This document shows positions 1-9,693 of a stretch of DNA of 64,000 nucleotides, in pieces. The notes under the pieces are model-generated. The model did no database searches. It was not told the DNA's origin and saw only the letters and a program-made list of their open reading frames with translations. Origin of the DNA: Nitrosopumilus sp. BACL13 MAG-121220-bin23 (GTDB taxonomy: Archaea; Thermoproteota; Nitrososphaeria; Nitrososphaerales; Nitrosopumilaceae); assembly GCA_001437625.1 (NCBI GenBank), contig LIAL01000001.1, forward strand, positions 1 to 64,000, read 5' to 3'. Position 1 is the first letter of the stretch; every line of letters starts with the position of its first letter. The position numbers were made by a program, and so were the translations under genes.

Positions 1-11
1 TTAATTTTTAA

Positions 12-308
12 TTATTTATCTAATCCTGGGAAACTTGCTTCATAATCTTTTTCCATTGCTTCTTTATTTTGTTTTTTAATTGGATCTTCTTTTTCTTCAA
101 TCACTATAATTTCAATTCGGCGTTCATCTTTTGTAAACCATGCTACCTTGATGAGTCCTAGGATTTCTAAATCTAAAAGTAATTTGTTAAATTTATCTTC
201 TGGTACATTTAACCCATCTTTTGCTAAACTTTTGTAAAGCTCCACATCCGTTAGTGAATTTACTTCTTTAATTTTTTCGTATATTGTATTTCGTAGTGGG
301 ATTGCCAT
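12..308 (-). CDS. Small winged-helix-like protein downstream of cdc48
   Basis: A 98-aa acidic and basic protein. Its first 70 residues look like a compact helix-helix-helix-beta-wing unit (helices around residues 5-35 and 38-50, then strands with the KVAW and RRIEIIVI segments). It ends in a charged helical tail. It starts with ATG 2 nt after the cdc48 stop codon, so it is almost certainly co-transcribed with cdc48. I do not recognise a named family. A DNA- or protein-binding accessory role is inferred only from the fold pattern and the coupling. Confidence 0.7.
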   Translation of the reverse strand: MAIPLRNTIYEKIKEVNSLTDVELYKSLAKDGLNVPEDKFNKLLLDLEILGLIKVAWFTKDERRIEIIVIEEKEDPIKKQNKEAMEKDYEASFPGLDK

Positions 309-310
309 AA

Positions 311-2479
311 TTAACCGTAAAATGTATTCTCTCCTTTTTTAGGTACCACGTTAGATATACTTTCTCTTATGGTGTTGTACCATTGATCTACTTCTTTGGT
401 AATTGATGGTTTTACTTGTTTTAAACCCGTTGCAAAATCCTGACTAGAAATTTTTGATGCGTTATTCCTCATTGCATGCACTGCTGCCTCTCTGCATAAT
501 GCTGCTAAATCTGCACCCGTGTAACTATTTGTTGCGATTGCAATTTCTTGCAATTTAACATCATTAGATAATGGCATTTTTTTTGTTAAAATTTTAATTA
601 TTTCTAATCTTCCTTTTTCATCTGGGGGTGAAACATACAGAACCAAGTCTAATCTACCTGTTCTTAATAATGAATTATCTATGATATCTGGTCTATTTGT
701 GATTCCAATTACTACAACCCGTGAGGATGTACCTTCTTCTATTTCTGTTAATAATTGACTCAGAATTGTTTCACCTGCACCTCCTTCACCTGATTTTAAT
801 TTCGCCAATGCATCTAATTCATCAAAAATTACTACACACGGTGCTGATGCTTTTGCTTTTCTAAATATTTCTCTTACTGCTTTTTCTGATTCTCCCATCC
901 ACTTAGAAAGAATTTCTGGACCTCTAACTAAAATCATATTTGCTCCTGTCTCTGTTGCAACTGCTCTTGCAAGTAATGTTTTTCCACATCCTGGTGGACC
1001 ATAAATTAAAGCTCCTTTTGGTGGTTTAACTCCCATTTTTGTAAATTTACTTGGTTCTTTTATTGCTGTGATCAAATTATCTGTTAATGATTTTTTAACT
1101 TCCTCCAAACCTCCTACATCACACCACCATACTTTTGGTCTTTCTACATAGAACTCTCTCATTGCAGTAGGAACTACTTCCTGCATTGCATCGTAAAAAT
1201 CAACCAATTTAATTTCCATTGATTGCAAAACTGCGGATGAAATTTTTTCAGTTTCAAGATCAATTTCTGGTAGGTATCTTCTAATTGATTTCATAGCTGC
1301 CTCTCTGCATAGTGATTTGATATCTGCCCCTGTGTATCCGTGTAATTCCGATGATAAATTTTTAAGATCTATGTCTTCGCTAATTGGCATTCCTCGTGTA
1401 TGAATTTGCAAAATTTCATATCTTTCATCTTCATTGGGTACTGTAATTTCAAATTCTCTATCAAATCTGCCTGGTCTTCTAAGAGCAGGATCCATACTAT
1501 CTGGCCTATTTGTTGCGCCTAACACGATAACGTTTCCTCTATCTGTAAGCCCGTCCATTAATGCTAATAATTGAGCCACTACTCTTTTTTCCACATCACC
1601 GTAAGCCTCTTCTCTTTTTGGTGCAATTGCATCAATTTCGTCAATGAATATTATGCTTGGGGAATTATCTTTTGCTTCTTTGAAAATTTCTCTTAGTTTA
1701 GCTTCTGTTTCTCCATAATACTTGTTCATAATTTCTGGACCGTTAATTGGATACATGTTAGCTTCTGATTCACTTGCAAGAACTTTTGCAAGTAATGTTT
1801 TTCCACATCCTGGTGGACCGTAAAGTAAAATTCCACTGTGCGGTTCAACTCCTAATCTTGCAAATAATTCTGGATGTCTTAATGGTAATTCTACAATCTC
1901 TCTCATTGCTTTGGTTTTTTCTTTTAATCCTCCCACTTCTTCATATGTAACTCGAACTTTTCTATCAATTGATATTTCTGATGAAATATTTACCTCTGTT
2001 GTTTTATCAATTTCAATTACTCCTTTTGGTACTGTTTTTGTAATTTTAAAATCCATGGAATTTCCCAAAATCATTACAGCAATTTCATCTCCGTGTGTGA
2101 TTGGTAATCCTTTCAATCTATTTTTTACAAAATCTGTATATTCTTTATCTACTGTAACTGAATCATTTAGTGGAGTTAATGTTATTATTTTTGCAATCTT
2201 TGTTGTAACTTTTCTAATCTTTACAATATCGTTTAATGTTCCTCCTACATTTTTTCTTGTTTGTCCGTCTATTCTAATTATATCTGGAAATTTTTCATCT
2301 TCATCCACTGGCCAAATAACTGCACAACTAGTTCTTGAACCCATTATTTCAATAATATCTCCTGGTTCTGCTTTTAGAAAATCCATTGCTTGTGGACCTA
2401 CTCTGGCACGTTTCTTACCTATGTCTCTTTGTTTTGCTTCCCCAATCCTCATTTGCAAAGGTTCTTCTTTGCGGACCAA
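311..2479 (-). CDS. cdc48: Cdc48/VAT (p97) double AAA+ ATPase
   Basis: This 722-aa protein-unfolding ATPase has the standard family architecture: an N-terminal double-psi barrel/4-alpha-beta substrate and adaptor domain (about 10-165), then D1 and D2 AAA+ modules. Walker A motifs GPPGCGKT lie at residues 221-228 and 494-501. The Walker B motifs are FIDEID in D1 and FDELD in D2, and arginine-finger stretches are present (RRPGRFD in D1, RTGRLD in D2). In archaea it forms a hexamer that extracts and unfolds proteins and can feed the 20S proteasome. The protein ends in Phe-Tyr-Gly, which fits the HbYX proteasome-docking motif. The TTG start at 2479 is preceded by a GTGAT Shine-Dalgarno-like stretch; an ATG nine codons in is the alternative. 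It lies 22 nt after the aEF-1B gene. Confidence 0.96.
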   Translation of the reverse strand: MVRKEEPLQMRIGEAKQRDIGKKRARVGPQAMDFLKAEPGDIIEIMGSRTSCAVIWPVDEDEKFPDIIRIDGQTRKNVGGTLNDIVKIRKVTTKIAKIITLTPLNDSVTVDKEYTDFVKNRLKGLPITHGDEIAVMILGNSMDFKITKTVPKGVIEIDKTTEVNISSEISIDRKVRVTYEEVGGLKEKTKAMREIVELPLRHPELFARLGVEPHSGILLYGPPGCGKTLLAKVLASESEANMYPINGPEIMNKYYGETEAKLREIFKEAKDNSPSIIFIDEIDAIAPKREEAYGDVEKRVVAQLLALMDGLTDRGNVIVLGATNRPDSMDPALRRPGRFDREFEITVPNEDERYEILQIHTRGMPISEDIDLKNLSSELHGYTGADIKSLCREAAMKSIRRYLPEIDLETEKISSAVLQSMEIKLVDFYDAMQEVVPTAMREFYVERPKVWWCDVGGLEEVKKSLTDNLITAIKEPSKFTKMGVKPPKGALIYGPPGCGKTLLARAVATETGANMILVRGPEILSKWMGESEKAVREIFRKAKASAPCVVIFDELDALAKLKSGEGGAGETILSQLLTEIEEGTSSRVVVIGITNRPDIIDNSLLRTGRLDLVLYVSPPDEKGRLEIIKILTKKMPLSNDVKLQEIAIATNSYTGADLAALCREAAVHAMRNNASKISSQDFATGLKQVKPSITKEVDQWYNTIRESISNVVPKKGENTFYG

Positions 2480-2501
2480 AAATCACTTACTTCCTGTTAT
2501 A

Positions 2502-2768
2502 CTAATTACGGCTCATGCTTAATACTTCAAATTCACTAACACCCTCTACTGCTCTTACTGTGTTTTCTAGTGAATCCATTTGACCATCTTTATCTTCTAA
2601 CACAAATTCTGCTTTTAGACATTCTAATCCAAAAGCTAATGGCTCTTTTGCATGTCGTTTTAAGATAATTCCGTCTTTTAGTGAGGTTTTTACATTTTCT
2701 GCTAATTTATCTAAATCTACTTCCATTCCTGTTGGAAGAATTTTTGCTATCAATACTACATCTGTCAT
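2502..2768 (-). CDS. ef1b: Archaeal elongation factor 1-beta (aEF-1B)
   Basis: An 88-aa guanine nucleotide exchange factor for aEF-1A, with the typical single ferredoxin-like domain. It opens with [18 protein letters not shown] and ends in the [17 protein letters not shown] region. The open frame extends 18 codons further upstream, but that extension overlaps the upstream zinc-ribbon gene. The ATG at 2768 lies only 4 nt after the zinc-ribbon stop and gives the normal family length, so I set the start there. The zinc-ribbon/aEF-1B pairing is a widespread archaeal arrangement and supports co-translation. Confidence 0.93.
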   Translation of the reverse strand: MTDVVLIAKILPTGMEVDLDKLAENVKTSLKDGIILKRHAKEPLAFGLECLKAEFVLEDKDGQMDSLENTVRAVEGVSEFEVLSMSRN

Positions 2769-2772
2769 TTTT

Positions 2773-2952
2773 TTAAGGTCCTGTGAAATTACATGAAGAA
2801 CATGTGTAATTTCTTGCTGCATCTCTACAATTTTGACATCTCCAAATAATATCTACACCACAATCTGGACAATTAAATTTCACAGATTTATCTCCTGGCA
2901 TAATTGGTCTATTACAACAACTACATGTTGGTAATGATATGGTAGATGACAT
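2773..2952 (-). CDS. Small zinc-ribbon protein (HVO_2753 type)
   Basis: A 59-aa protein with four CxxC-type knuckles: CSCC, CPDC, CQNC and CSSC. This is the double zinc-ribbon layout of the small archaeal protein usually encoded directly before aEF-1B. An ATG eight codons upstream (2976) is also possible. The chosen ATG gives the typical length of just under 60 residues. It lies 4 nt before the aEF-1B start on the same strand, which suggests translational coupling. A role in translation or stress is only suggested by context. Confidence 0.85.
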   Translation of the reverse strand: MSSTISLPTCSCCNRPIMPGDKSVKFNCPDCGVDIIWRCQNCRDAARNYTCSSCNFTGP

Positions 2953-2993
2953 GTTCAAATTTTCTGTAAACATCATTTATACCTTACTTGAAA

Positions 2994-4142
2994 TTAATCT
3001 GTAATTGAACTCAATATTTTTTTTAGTTCTCCTGTGATTAATGTTTTAGATATTTTTAGTGAACCTTTTACTCCCAGTAGTTTTATGATTGAACTTGTAT
3101 GAAAATCAAAATCATCTTTTTCTGAAATATCATTGGTAATTTCTGGAGTTATTGTTTCAAATAATTTATTGATTGTTTGATTATCTATTCTTTCTAATAT
3201 TTTTCTTACAAGTAATTGTTTTTCAAATTCTTTCCCAAATCTATCTGTCCATCTTTTTTGATACTCTTGAAGATCTAAAATTTCATTTGTTTTTAAAAAT
3301 TTAGATATGGCTTGCCCTGCATAAACTCCTCCCATACCGCTTGTAAAAATTCCCCCAGATGTAGTTGGTTTTGCTTGCCCTGCTGCATCTCCTATGATCA
3401 CTGTTTTACCTTCAACAAATTTTTCAATTGGACCTTTAATCCAAATTGGTGCATATATTTTTCTAATAGTTGAAAATTTTCCTTTTTCTCTAAGGATTGA
3501 ATCTAATGCTTCTGCGACGTTAATTCCTTTTCCTGCTACTCCTACTTTTCCTTTCCCTTCATTTGATGGAATTATCCATGCAAAAAATCCTGGATATTTT
3601 TCTTGATCAAAAATTACTTCTACCTGTCCCTTTTTTATCCAATCTGCATAAATTTCATATTGTGCGGATGATAAAATTCCAGTTCTATCTTTTTGCACTA
3701 ATGATGATACTCCCCTTGCATCAACAAAAATTTTACAATCTATTTTCCCTTCATTGGTTCTTATTCCAACATCTGTAATTTCTTGAAAACTTGTTCTAAC
3801 TTTAATGACTGCTCCGTTTTTTTGAGCTTGAAATGCAATTTGTTTATCTAATTCTCTTCTGCTGATTTCTACCACTTTTTGTTTTTTTGAATTAATTGTA
3901 AAACTATTCCCATTTGCTGATGTAATCTTTGCAGACTCTATCATATGATCAAACGTTTTTCTAAATGGTATTATCCCTAATTCTTCTAAACCTGTAATAC
4001 TGACTAATCCTCCACAATGTTCTGGTGTCCCTATTTCATAATCTTCTTCAATTACTAATACTGAAAATCCTTTTGAAGATATTTCTCTGGCGCATAGTAA
4101 ACCTGCAACGCTTCCTCCTGCAACTATTGCATCGTAGTACAT
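2994..4142 (-). CDS. Geranylgeranyl reductase-family FAD oxidoreductase
   Basis: A 382-aa flavoprotein. An N-terminal Rossmann FAD-binding motif (AGGSVAG, residues about 8-14) is followed by a glutamate-rich strand end (VIEEDYE), and a PEHCGG segment near residue 43 matches the conserved Cys region. The second FAD motif, GDAAGQ, is near residue 250. This family hydrogenates the geranylgeranyl chains of archaeal ether lipids or related prenyl chains using reduced ferredoxin or F420H2. The exact substrate cannot be read from sequence, because these archaea carry several paralogues. A TATA-like box about 25 nt upstream (around 4166) supports the start. It is divergent from pth2. Confidence 0.88.
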   Translation of the reverse strand: MYYDAIVAGGSVAGLLCAREISSKGFSVLVIEEDYEIGTPEHCGGLVSITGLEELGIIPFRKTFDHMIESAKITSANGNSFTINSKKQKVVEISRRELDKQIAFQAQKNGAVIKVRTSFQEITDVGIRTNEGKIDCKIFVDARGVSSLVQKDRTGILSSAQYEIYADWIKKGQVEVIFDQEKYPGFFAWIIPSNEGKGKVGVAGKGINVAEALDSILREKGKFSTIRKIYAPIWIKGPIEKFVEGKTVIIGDAAGQAKPTTSGGIFTSGMGGVYAGQAISKFLKTNEILDLQEYQKRWTDRFGKEFEKQLLVRKILERIDNQTINKLFETITPEITNDISEKDDFDFHTSSIIKLLGVKGSLKISKTLITGELKKILSSITD

Positions 4143-4209
4143 AGATTTTGGTTCTTTGTCAATTATTTAATTCCAAAGTTTTTGATTATGCCTAATTCTT
4201 CATACTGTC

Positions 4210-4563
4210 ATGGGCGACATTAAACAAGTAATTGTAGTTAGAACTGATCTTGCTATGGGAAAAGGCAAGATCGCTGCACAAGTAGGACATGCATGTGTAC
4301 TTGGTGCTGAACATGTTAGAAAATCTCATCCTGAGTGGTGGTCTGAATGGTGGGGTGGTCAAGAAAAAGTGGTTGTAAAAGTCTCTGGACTTAAGGAGTT
4401 ACAGCAAGTAAAAAGACAGGCTATTGATTTGAATCTTCCATGGTCTGAAGTATCTGATGCGGGACATACACAATTAGCTCCTGGCACAACAACGTGTATA
4501 TCCATTGGACCTGCACCTGAAAATTTAATTGATAAAATTACTGGCGATTTTAAATTACTCTAG
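4210..4563 (+). CDS. pth2: Peptidyl-tRNA hydrolase, archaeal/eukaryotic type (Pth2)
   Basis: A 117-aa single-domain enzyme that releases peptides from prematurely dropped peptidyl-tRNA. It shows the family signatures: K18-G-K, AAQVGHA with H27, the DAGHTQLAPGT loop (83-93) and a terminal ISIGPAP segment. Length is typical. The ATG is the first one after a TATA-like AT stretch at about 4184, consistent with a leaderless transcript. It is divergent from the reductase gene and stands alone. Confidence 0.95.
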   Translation: MGDIKQVIVVRTDLAMGKGKIAAQVGHACVLGAEHVRKSHPEWWSEWWGGQEKVVVKVSGLKELQQVKRQAIDLNLPWSEVSDAGHTQLAPGTTTCISIGPAPENLIDKITGDFKLL

Positions 4564-4611
4564 ATATTTTTCTTGCAATGAGATATAACCCTCTTAGATG
4601 TTTTTTCAAAC

Positions 4612-6210
4612 ATGAATAAAAAGGGCTTACTGGTTGTTTTCTTTTTTGGTGGAATAATGCTAACATCTGGATTTGGATTATCTAGCATGATATCCCCTGC
4701 TGATGATAACTCTGATGTTACACTAACTGGAACTCCATCTGATAATTTTCCTGATGATCAAAGAACTACATTTTGTAGTTCTGGAAGTGATGCAAAATCC
4801 ACTAAGTATGTTCAAGAATATTTAATTCCAACAGAATGTAGTAACCCGTTAGCTATTGTATCTGATTTTGATGGCAATGTTTGGTTTGCTCAAACCAACA
4901 CTGGTAATATTGCAAAATTTGATCCTACAACTAAAACATTCACTGAATATGATAATCCCACATGGCCTGACGGTGCTCGTTCAATGATGTGGGGAATTGA
5001 TTATGCTCCTGATGGATCTGTTTGGTTTACTGATGAAACATATGACTCTGTTTGGAGTTTTTCAACCCTTACTGAAGAATATAATAGATTATCTTATCCT
5101 TCTGATGGTAATTCCTTACCTCAAAAATTAATGATAGATGGTTCTCAAATTATTATTAATGATTTTACTGGTAACAAGCTTACAATTTTAAATATCAATC
5201 TCTCTGATGAAGAAGTTAATTATCTTAGTATTCCATCTGCACTTGATGATTCTGTAACTGCTGACTTTGCATTAGATGCAAATAATGACATTTGGTATAC
5301 AAATTGGTTATATCAACAAGGTGGATTTTTGGTTAAGTTTAATCAAAATGGTTACCTTGATGCTGTATCTAACTCTGGTGAGAAATTTTTACCTCTCATT
5401 GATTTCATCAATGCCTACGCATTACCTGTTCAATTACTTACTCCCAATGGAATAACTTTCTCAGACGATGGACTTCTTTGGATTGTAGATACTACTTCTT
5501 CTTCTTTCTTTAGTTTTGATCCTTTATCTGAAGAATTTATTCAATATGTTACGGCAGATCCTGCGCTTGAAACGTATGGTAACCAGACAGGTGTGATTAA
5601 ATCTCCTATATCTAGACCTTATTGGATAGAAAATAATGATCAAGGACAACTTGTATTCAATGAACAAACTGCAAATAATATTTCTGTAATTGATCCAAAA
5701 AAACAATCTCTTGTGGAATACCATGTACCTTCAAAAAATCCTAATTGGGGTGATTGTGACAATGGTGTTGAAGTTTTAGATAATTGTGGTATTGCACAAA
5801 TCTTTGATTTTACAATATTTGGTGATAAAATTTGGTTTACTGAATGGGTTGAAAATAAAATTGGTGTTGTAGATACTTCTGTACCGTTACCACTTGAAAT
5901 TCAATTTGAATATGATACATTGAATTTACTTCCTGGAAATTCCGCTAATTTTCATTTTATAATATCTCCACAATTTAACGATGGAAAATTGGAACTTTCA
6001 TCTATTGTATCTATAACACATGATTTTCTAACTGTTGATTTCATTCATGACTCTGTTGAAACTTTTGAACTAGATTCTGATAGCCCTGTCCCAGTTCATG
6101 TTGATATTTCTGCTTCTGATGATGCATTACCTGGAACATACAAAATTTTACTTGGTGTAGACTCTGATGATATTGCAATTAGTAAATTTCTTACAGTGAT
6201 AATAGAGTGA
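4612..6210 (+). CDS. Exported streptogramin-lyase-like beta-propeller protein
   Basis: A 532-aa protein starting with a lysine pair and a hydrophobic stretch (residues 5-27), read as a signal peptide or membrane anchor. The mature part contains repeated beta-propeller blades of the virginiamycin B lyase (Vgb) type. Recurrent phrases such as DGNVWFAQ, DGSVWFTDE, NDIWYTNW, DGLLWIVDT and DKIWFTEW are each followed by a substrate-facing turn. Residues after about 425 form a separate beta-sandwich-like domain. Such proteins act outside the cell in these archaea. Antibiotic lyase activity is not implied. The stop overlaps the GTG start of truD by 4 nt, so the two are coupled although functionally unrelated. 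Confidence 0.75.
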   Translation: MNKKGLLVVFFFGGIMLTSGFGLSSMISPADDNSDVTLTGTPSDNFPDDQRTTFCSSGSDAKSTKYVQEYLIPTECSNPLAIVSDFDGNVWFAQTNTGNIAKFDPTTKTFTEYDNPTWPDGARSMMWGIDYAPDGSVWFTDETYDSVWSFSTLTEEYNRLSYPSDGNSLPQKLMIDGSQIIINDFTGNKLTILNINLSDEEVNYLSIPSALDDSVTADFALDANNDIWYTNWLYQQGGFLVKFNQNGYLDAVSNSGEKFLPLIDFINAYALPVQLLTPNGITFSDDGLLWIVDTTSSSFFSFDPLSEEFIQYVTADPALETYGNQTGVIKSPISRPYWIENNDQGQLVFNEQTANNISVIDPKKQSLVEYHVPSKNPNWGDCDNGVEVLDNCGIAQIFDFTIFGDKIWFTEWVENKIGVVDTSVPLPLEIQFEYDTLNLLPGNSANFHFIISPQFNDGKLELSSIVSITHDFLTVDFIHDSVETFELDSDSPVPVHVDISASDDALPGTYKILLGVDSDDIAISKFLTVIIE

Positions 6211-7403
6211 TACCTGATATTGACTCTCAAATAGGAATCTCTCTCTACACTACAAAATTTTCTGGTATTGGCGGAAAAATTAGAATTACCCCTGAAGATT
6301 TTGAGGTATCTGAATTAATTTCTAAGCGTGCAACAAACTCCATCACTAATGAAAGTGGTTATGCTGTTTACAAATTAAAAAAGAAAAAAATTGATACTAA
6401 TCATGCATTATCTGATGTATTTCGAAAAACAGGTGTTCGGTTAAAATCCCTAGGCTTAAAAGATGCATCTGCTATAACTGAACAATTCGTTGGTTCGCCT
6501 CATAAGGGTAAACCTATTGAGGATTTTTCTACTGAGAAATATTCTCTTACAAAAATTGGATTTACAAAAAAACCGTTATCTAAAAAAGAGATGATTGGTA
6601 ATAATTTTAAAATACGCATTTCTGATTGCTCTGATAAATTATCTTCTTTTAGTGAACATAATTGCATTTTAAATTTTTATGGTTATCAAAGATTTGGTTC
6701 AAAAAGACCTGTAACTCATTTAATTGGTAAAGCTATTCTGCAAAGAGATTTTGATATGGCTGTAGATTTAATTTTATCATTTACTTCTACATATGATTCT
6801 GCAGAAAATACTGAAATTCGTGAAAAACTTTCTGATAAAATAAATTATGTGAAATATTATGATCACGTTCCATCTCAAATGGATATTGAACGAATTGTTC
6901 TAAAAGAAATGATAGATCACGATGATTCCATACGTGCTATACGTGCAATCCCATTATCTTTAAGACGATTTTATATTCAGGCTTACCAATCCTTTATTTT
7001 TAATCAATCTCTTAGTGCTGCATTTTTGGATGGTGAAAATTTATTTGAATCTCAATCTGGTGATGTTTGTTATGATTCTAAAAGTATCATTGGTAAATTC
7101 AAAGATGGTGTTGAACAATACCTTTCATTACCTTTTGTTGGTTATTCTTATTATAAAAAAACAAGATTTGATCATCAAATTTCTAAAGTTTTAAGTCAAG
7201 AAGAGGTTACTCCTAAAGATTTTTTCATTAAAGAGATGCAAGAAGTTAGTAGTGAGGGTGGATTTAGACAGGCTGCAATTCATTGTTCTGATTATTTATC
7301 TGAAAACAATAATGTTGAGTTCTCTTTATCTCGTGGTTCTTTTGCAACCATTTTACTACGAGAAATTATGAAACCTGATGATCCTATTGCTGCTGGTTTT
7401 TAA
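6207..7403 (+). CDS. truD: tRNA pseudouridine synthase D
   Basis: A 398-aa enzyme of the TruD family, which makes pseudouridine 13 in tRNAs. The catalytic Asp is D86 in the conserved GLKDASAITEQ motif. The fold continues through the family's LNFYGYQRFG segment (compare NYFGxQRFG) and the C-terminal GxRQA-like region (GGFRQA). The start is GTG at 6207, overlapping the preceding stop by 4 nt. An in-frame ATG does not occur nearby. Length is typical for archaeal members, which carry an insertion domain. Confidence 0.93.
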   Translation: MIPDIDSQIGISLYTTKFSGIGGKIRITPEDFEVSELISKRATNSITNESGYAVYKLKKKKIDTNHALSDVFRKTGVRLKSLGLKDASAITEQFVGSPHKGKPIEDFSTEKYSLTKIGFTKKPLSKKEMIGNNFKIRISDCSDKLSSFSEHNCILNFYGYQRFGSKRPVTHLIGKAILQRDFDMAVDLILSFTSTYDSAENTEIREKLSDKINYVKYYDHVPSQMDIERIVLKEMIDHDDSIRAIRAIPLSLRRFYIQAYQSFIFNQSLSAAFLDGENLFESQSGDVCYDSKSIIGKFKDGVEQYLSLPFVGYSYYKKTRFDHQISKVLSQEEVTPKDFFIKEMQEVSSEGGFRQAAIHCSDYLSENNNVEFSLSRGSFATILLREIMKPDDPIAAGF

Positions 7404-7409
7404 TTTATT

Positions 7410-7616
7410 TTATTTTTTTAAAACCTTTGATATGATGCCTACTGAAATTACTATTATTCCACAAATCATAATTCCAATTCCATAAGTAATCCAATTTGGA
7501 TTGGCATACATGAAAGATGATTCTGGACCTACTATTGATTGTCCTTGAAGGTCAAAAATTAACCCAAAAATGAATGTAATAATTCCAATTCCAATCACCG
7601 AATAAGATTTTTCCAT
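7410..7616 (-). CDS. Small two-helix membrane protein
   Basis: A 68-aa hypothetical protein with two predicted transmembrane helices (residues about 6-23 and 43-63) separated by a short polar loop, and a C-terminal Lys-Lys. It lies tail to tail with truD. I recognise no family. Acceptable start (ATG) and AT-rich coding pattern like its neighbours. Confidence 0.6.
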   Translation of the reverse strand: MEKSYSVIGIGIITFIFGLIFDLQGQSIVGPESSFMYANPNWITYGIGIMICGIIVISVGIISKVLKK

Positions 7617-7719
7617 AACTTCTTGGTATAATTTCTATTAAAAAGGGTAAACAGAATTGATACTTTAAGCAATTCATTTTCTGATTCTATTTTTAATGAT
7701 TTTCTAATGATTTAATGAA

Positions 7720-8406
7720 ATGTACGACTGGAATGGTGATTCTGAATCCTCTCATCACAAATATTTAGGTTTGATATTGTTTGTCTCATCAGCACTTTTA
7801 GCAATAATCTTGTTTCTTATTTTTTATCCTCAAATTGAGACCATCAATAAAGAATCCCCTGTTTTAATTAATTTGATGTTTATTCCTGCTATGGCTGTAG
7901 GATTTCTTTATGGTATTAAAATTACTCAACGTGCTGTTAATCCGTCTGAAATTCAAAGTCCAATTAAAAGGTCTATTGTAAAAATATTCTTATTCTTTTT
8001 TGTAATTGGTGGAATGTTTAGTTCTGTTAACTTTGCAATTAATGGTGGAAGTGTAATGCCTGAAGTCTCTATTTTTGAAGATGGGTTGTTGACATGGCTA
8101 CATACTTTTATTGTGGAAAACGGGGGTGCTACTTTTCTTATTATCACTAGTATTGGATTAATGGCCGCAGCAACGAAAAGAATTGTAGGATTGGATTCTG
8201 GATTTTTAAATAGACTTGTTTCTTCTGTTGGTACTTTTGTTTTTGTCACTATTCTTGTTTTAAGTTTTACAAAATCTGATCCTACTTCGTCTGGTGTATT
8301 TTTATACACTTTTTATCAGGCTGGAATTGTTGGCGGTGCATTTTATGCTATGAATAAATTAACTAAAGACAAAAACATGATGTCCGATTTTTCAAATGGA
8401 TATTAA
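7720..8406 (+). CDS. Multi-pass membrane protein, unknown function
   Basis: A 228-aa protein with about six hydrophobic helices (around 18-36, 49-66, 84-104, 120-150, 165-186 and 196-214). The C-terminal segment, with FLYTFYQAGIVGG followed by a Lys-rich end, resembles the corresponding part of the 190-aa membrane protein at 23503-24075 (LLYFLYQLGITIG). The two are therefore probably distant paralogues. No catalytic or transport motif is visible. Confidence 0.65.
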   Translation: MYDWNGDSESSHHKYLGLILFVSSALLAIILFLIFYPQIETINKESPVLINLMFIPAMAVGFLYGIKITQRAVNPSEIQSPIKRSIVKIFLFFFVIGGMFSSVNFAINGGSVMPEVSIFEDGLLTWLHTFIVENGGATFLIITSIGLMAAATKRIVGLDSGFLNRLVSSVGTFVFVTILVLSFTKSDPTSSGVFLYTFYQAGIVGGAFYAMNKLTKDKNMMSDFSNGY

Positions 8407-8465
8407 TTTAATTCTCTCTTAAGTTGATGCATATTCTTAATTTCTAGTGTTACTATAGATTTTCT

Positions 8466-8804
8466 ATGGGATTTCTAAATAAAATTAAAAAAAGTATTGA
8501 ATTAAAACAACGTATGCCTAATAATGAATCTATTAAAAAAATTGAGAATAGAATACTAGAATTAACAAAACAATTAAAAAAAAATCCTAATAATTCTAAA
8601 ATTATTACTACATTATACATGTACTATGTTGAAATATCTGACACTGAAAAAAAAATTGAATGTTTAAAAAAATTATCTCAACTTTTACCTAATGATTTTT
8701 ATTCATTTCAGCAACTTGCAGATATTTATATAAATGAATTTGAAAATATTGCTCAAGCAAAAATTTATCAAAATCAGGCAAATAATATCAAAAATTCTTT
8801 CTAG
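8466..8804 (+). CDS. Small TPR-like helical protein
   Basis: A 112-aa Lys- and Asn-rich protein whose second half reads as two tetratricopeptide-like helical hairpins. The spacing of LKKNPNNSKIITTLYMYYVE and LSQLLPNDFYSFQQLADIY fits the 34-residue TPR period. Probably a protein-interaction module. It is preceded by the membrane-protein gene on the same strand with a 59-nt gap. No named family recognised. Confidence 0.55.
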   Translation: MGFLNKIKKSIELKQRMPNNESIKKIENRILELTKQLKKNPNNSKIITTLYMYYVEISDTEKKIECLKKLSQLLPNDFYSFQQLADIYINEFENIAQAKIYQNQANNIKNSF

Positions 8805-8824
8805 TTTTTAATTAATTGTATGAT

Positions 8825-9073
8825 TTAGTTCTCTAAATCTACGTATATTCCTGAAATTTCAGTATTGATTCTACTCCAGTATGTTTCACATCCATCTGTT
8901 TTAAAATCATTTGCTTTACATTCATTGAAATGGGCTGTACTCTCTCTAGACATATTATCTCCAAACAAAACATCTTCGCCAATTGCAACTCCTATTATTA
9001 AAATTGCCACTAAACTAGCTGAAACAAGGATCATAGAATAGCCTACTCCTCTCATATTTTTAGGATCTTTCAT
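8825..9073 (-). CDS. Small single-pass membrane protein
   Basis: An 82-aa protein with one strong transmembrane helix (about residues 11-31). The polar C-terminal part, predicted outside, contains two Cys (CKAND and CETYW) that could form a disulfide. Function unknown. The ATG start and an AT-rich promoter-like stretch upstream are present. Confidence 0.6.
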   Translation of the reverse strand: MKDPKNMRGVGYSMILVSASLVAILIIGVAIGEDVLFGDNMSRESTAHFNECKANDFKTDGCETYWSRINTEISGIYVDLEN

Positions 9074-9189
9074 TTATGTGAAATCTATAAACCTTGAATT
9101 TAATCTTTTCACGTCTAAATCTCCGCTTCAATCTTTAACACTAGTATATTTTTTCCGATAAAAAGAAAAGAGAGTACTTCAAAATAGGT

Positions 9190-9693
9190 TTGTTGAGTAT
9201 TCAAATTCTTCAATATGAGTTTCTTGGTCCTATACCCCTTACTGAATGGGGCCCTCCAATGGAACAATTGGTTTATTTGATTTTATCTCGAAACAAGGAT
9301 AAATTTGATATAATTTATGCTGGCGATTGTCAAAAAACTGATGATAAATCGTTTTTTACTGATCATGATAAATTCGAATGCTGGCTTAAACAATCTGGAT
9401 CTGAACAATCTTTACATCTTGCAATTTTACCGCTGTTTGATTCTACTGATAAAAAAAGAATAAATATAATTCAAAAGATATTATCTCAATACAAACCACA
9501 TTGTAATTTTGATGATATTATTAAACAAAAACCTGATTATGTTGTAAGAGTTTCAGAGGAACCTGATGTAAATTCTGATAAGATAATTTGTGCATGTTGT
9601 GGCTCTAAAATGAATTTGGAAAAAACTCTTGAAAAATCTAATCTTTATCGTTGTATTGGTTGTGGATTAAGCGACACTAGACTTAATTCTTAA
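9190..9693 (+). CDS. Hypothetical protein with C-terminal zinc ribbon
   Basis: A 167-aa protein. The N-terminal 120 residues are an unassigned alpha/beta domain. The C-terminus carries a clear zinc ribbon: CACC near residue 137 and CIGC near residue 156. The reading frame starts with tandem TTG codons, so the exact start is uncertain by one codon. It converges with the 77-aa gene on the other strand, which ends 11 nt inside its 3' end. Confidence 0.6.
   Translation: MLSIQILQYEFLGPIPLTEWGPPMEQLVYLILSRNKDKFDIIYAGDCQKTDDKSFFTDHDKFECWLKQSGSEQSLHLAILPLFDSTDKKRINIIQKILSQYKPHCNFDDIIKQKPDYVVRVSEEPDVNSDKIICACCGSKMNLEKTLEKSNLYRCIGCGLSDTRLNS

Noticed and set aside
1911..2522. Long plus-strand frame opposite cdc48
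   Set aside because: It is antisense to the N-terminal half of a certain gene; Ser/Phe/Ile-rich translation is typical of a shadow frame.
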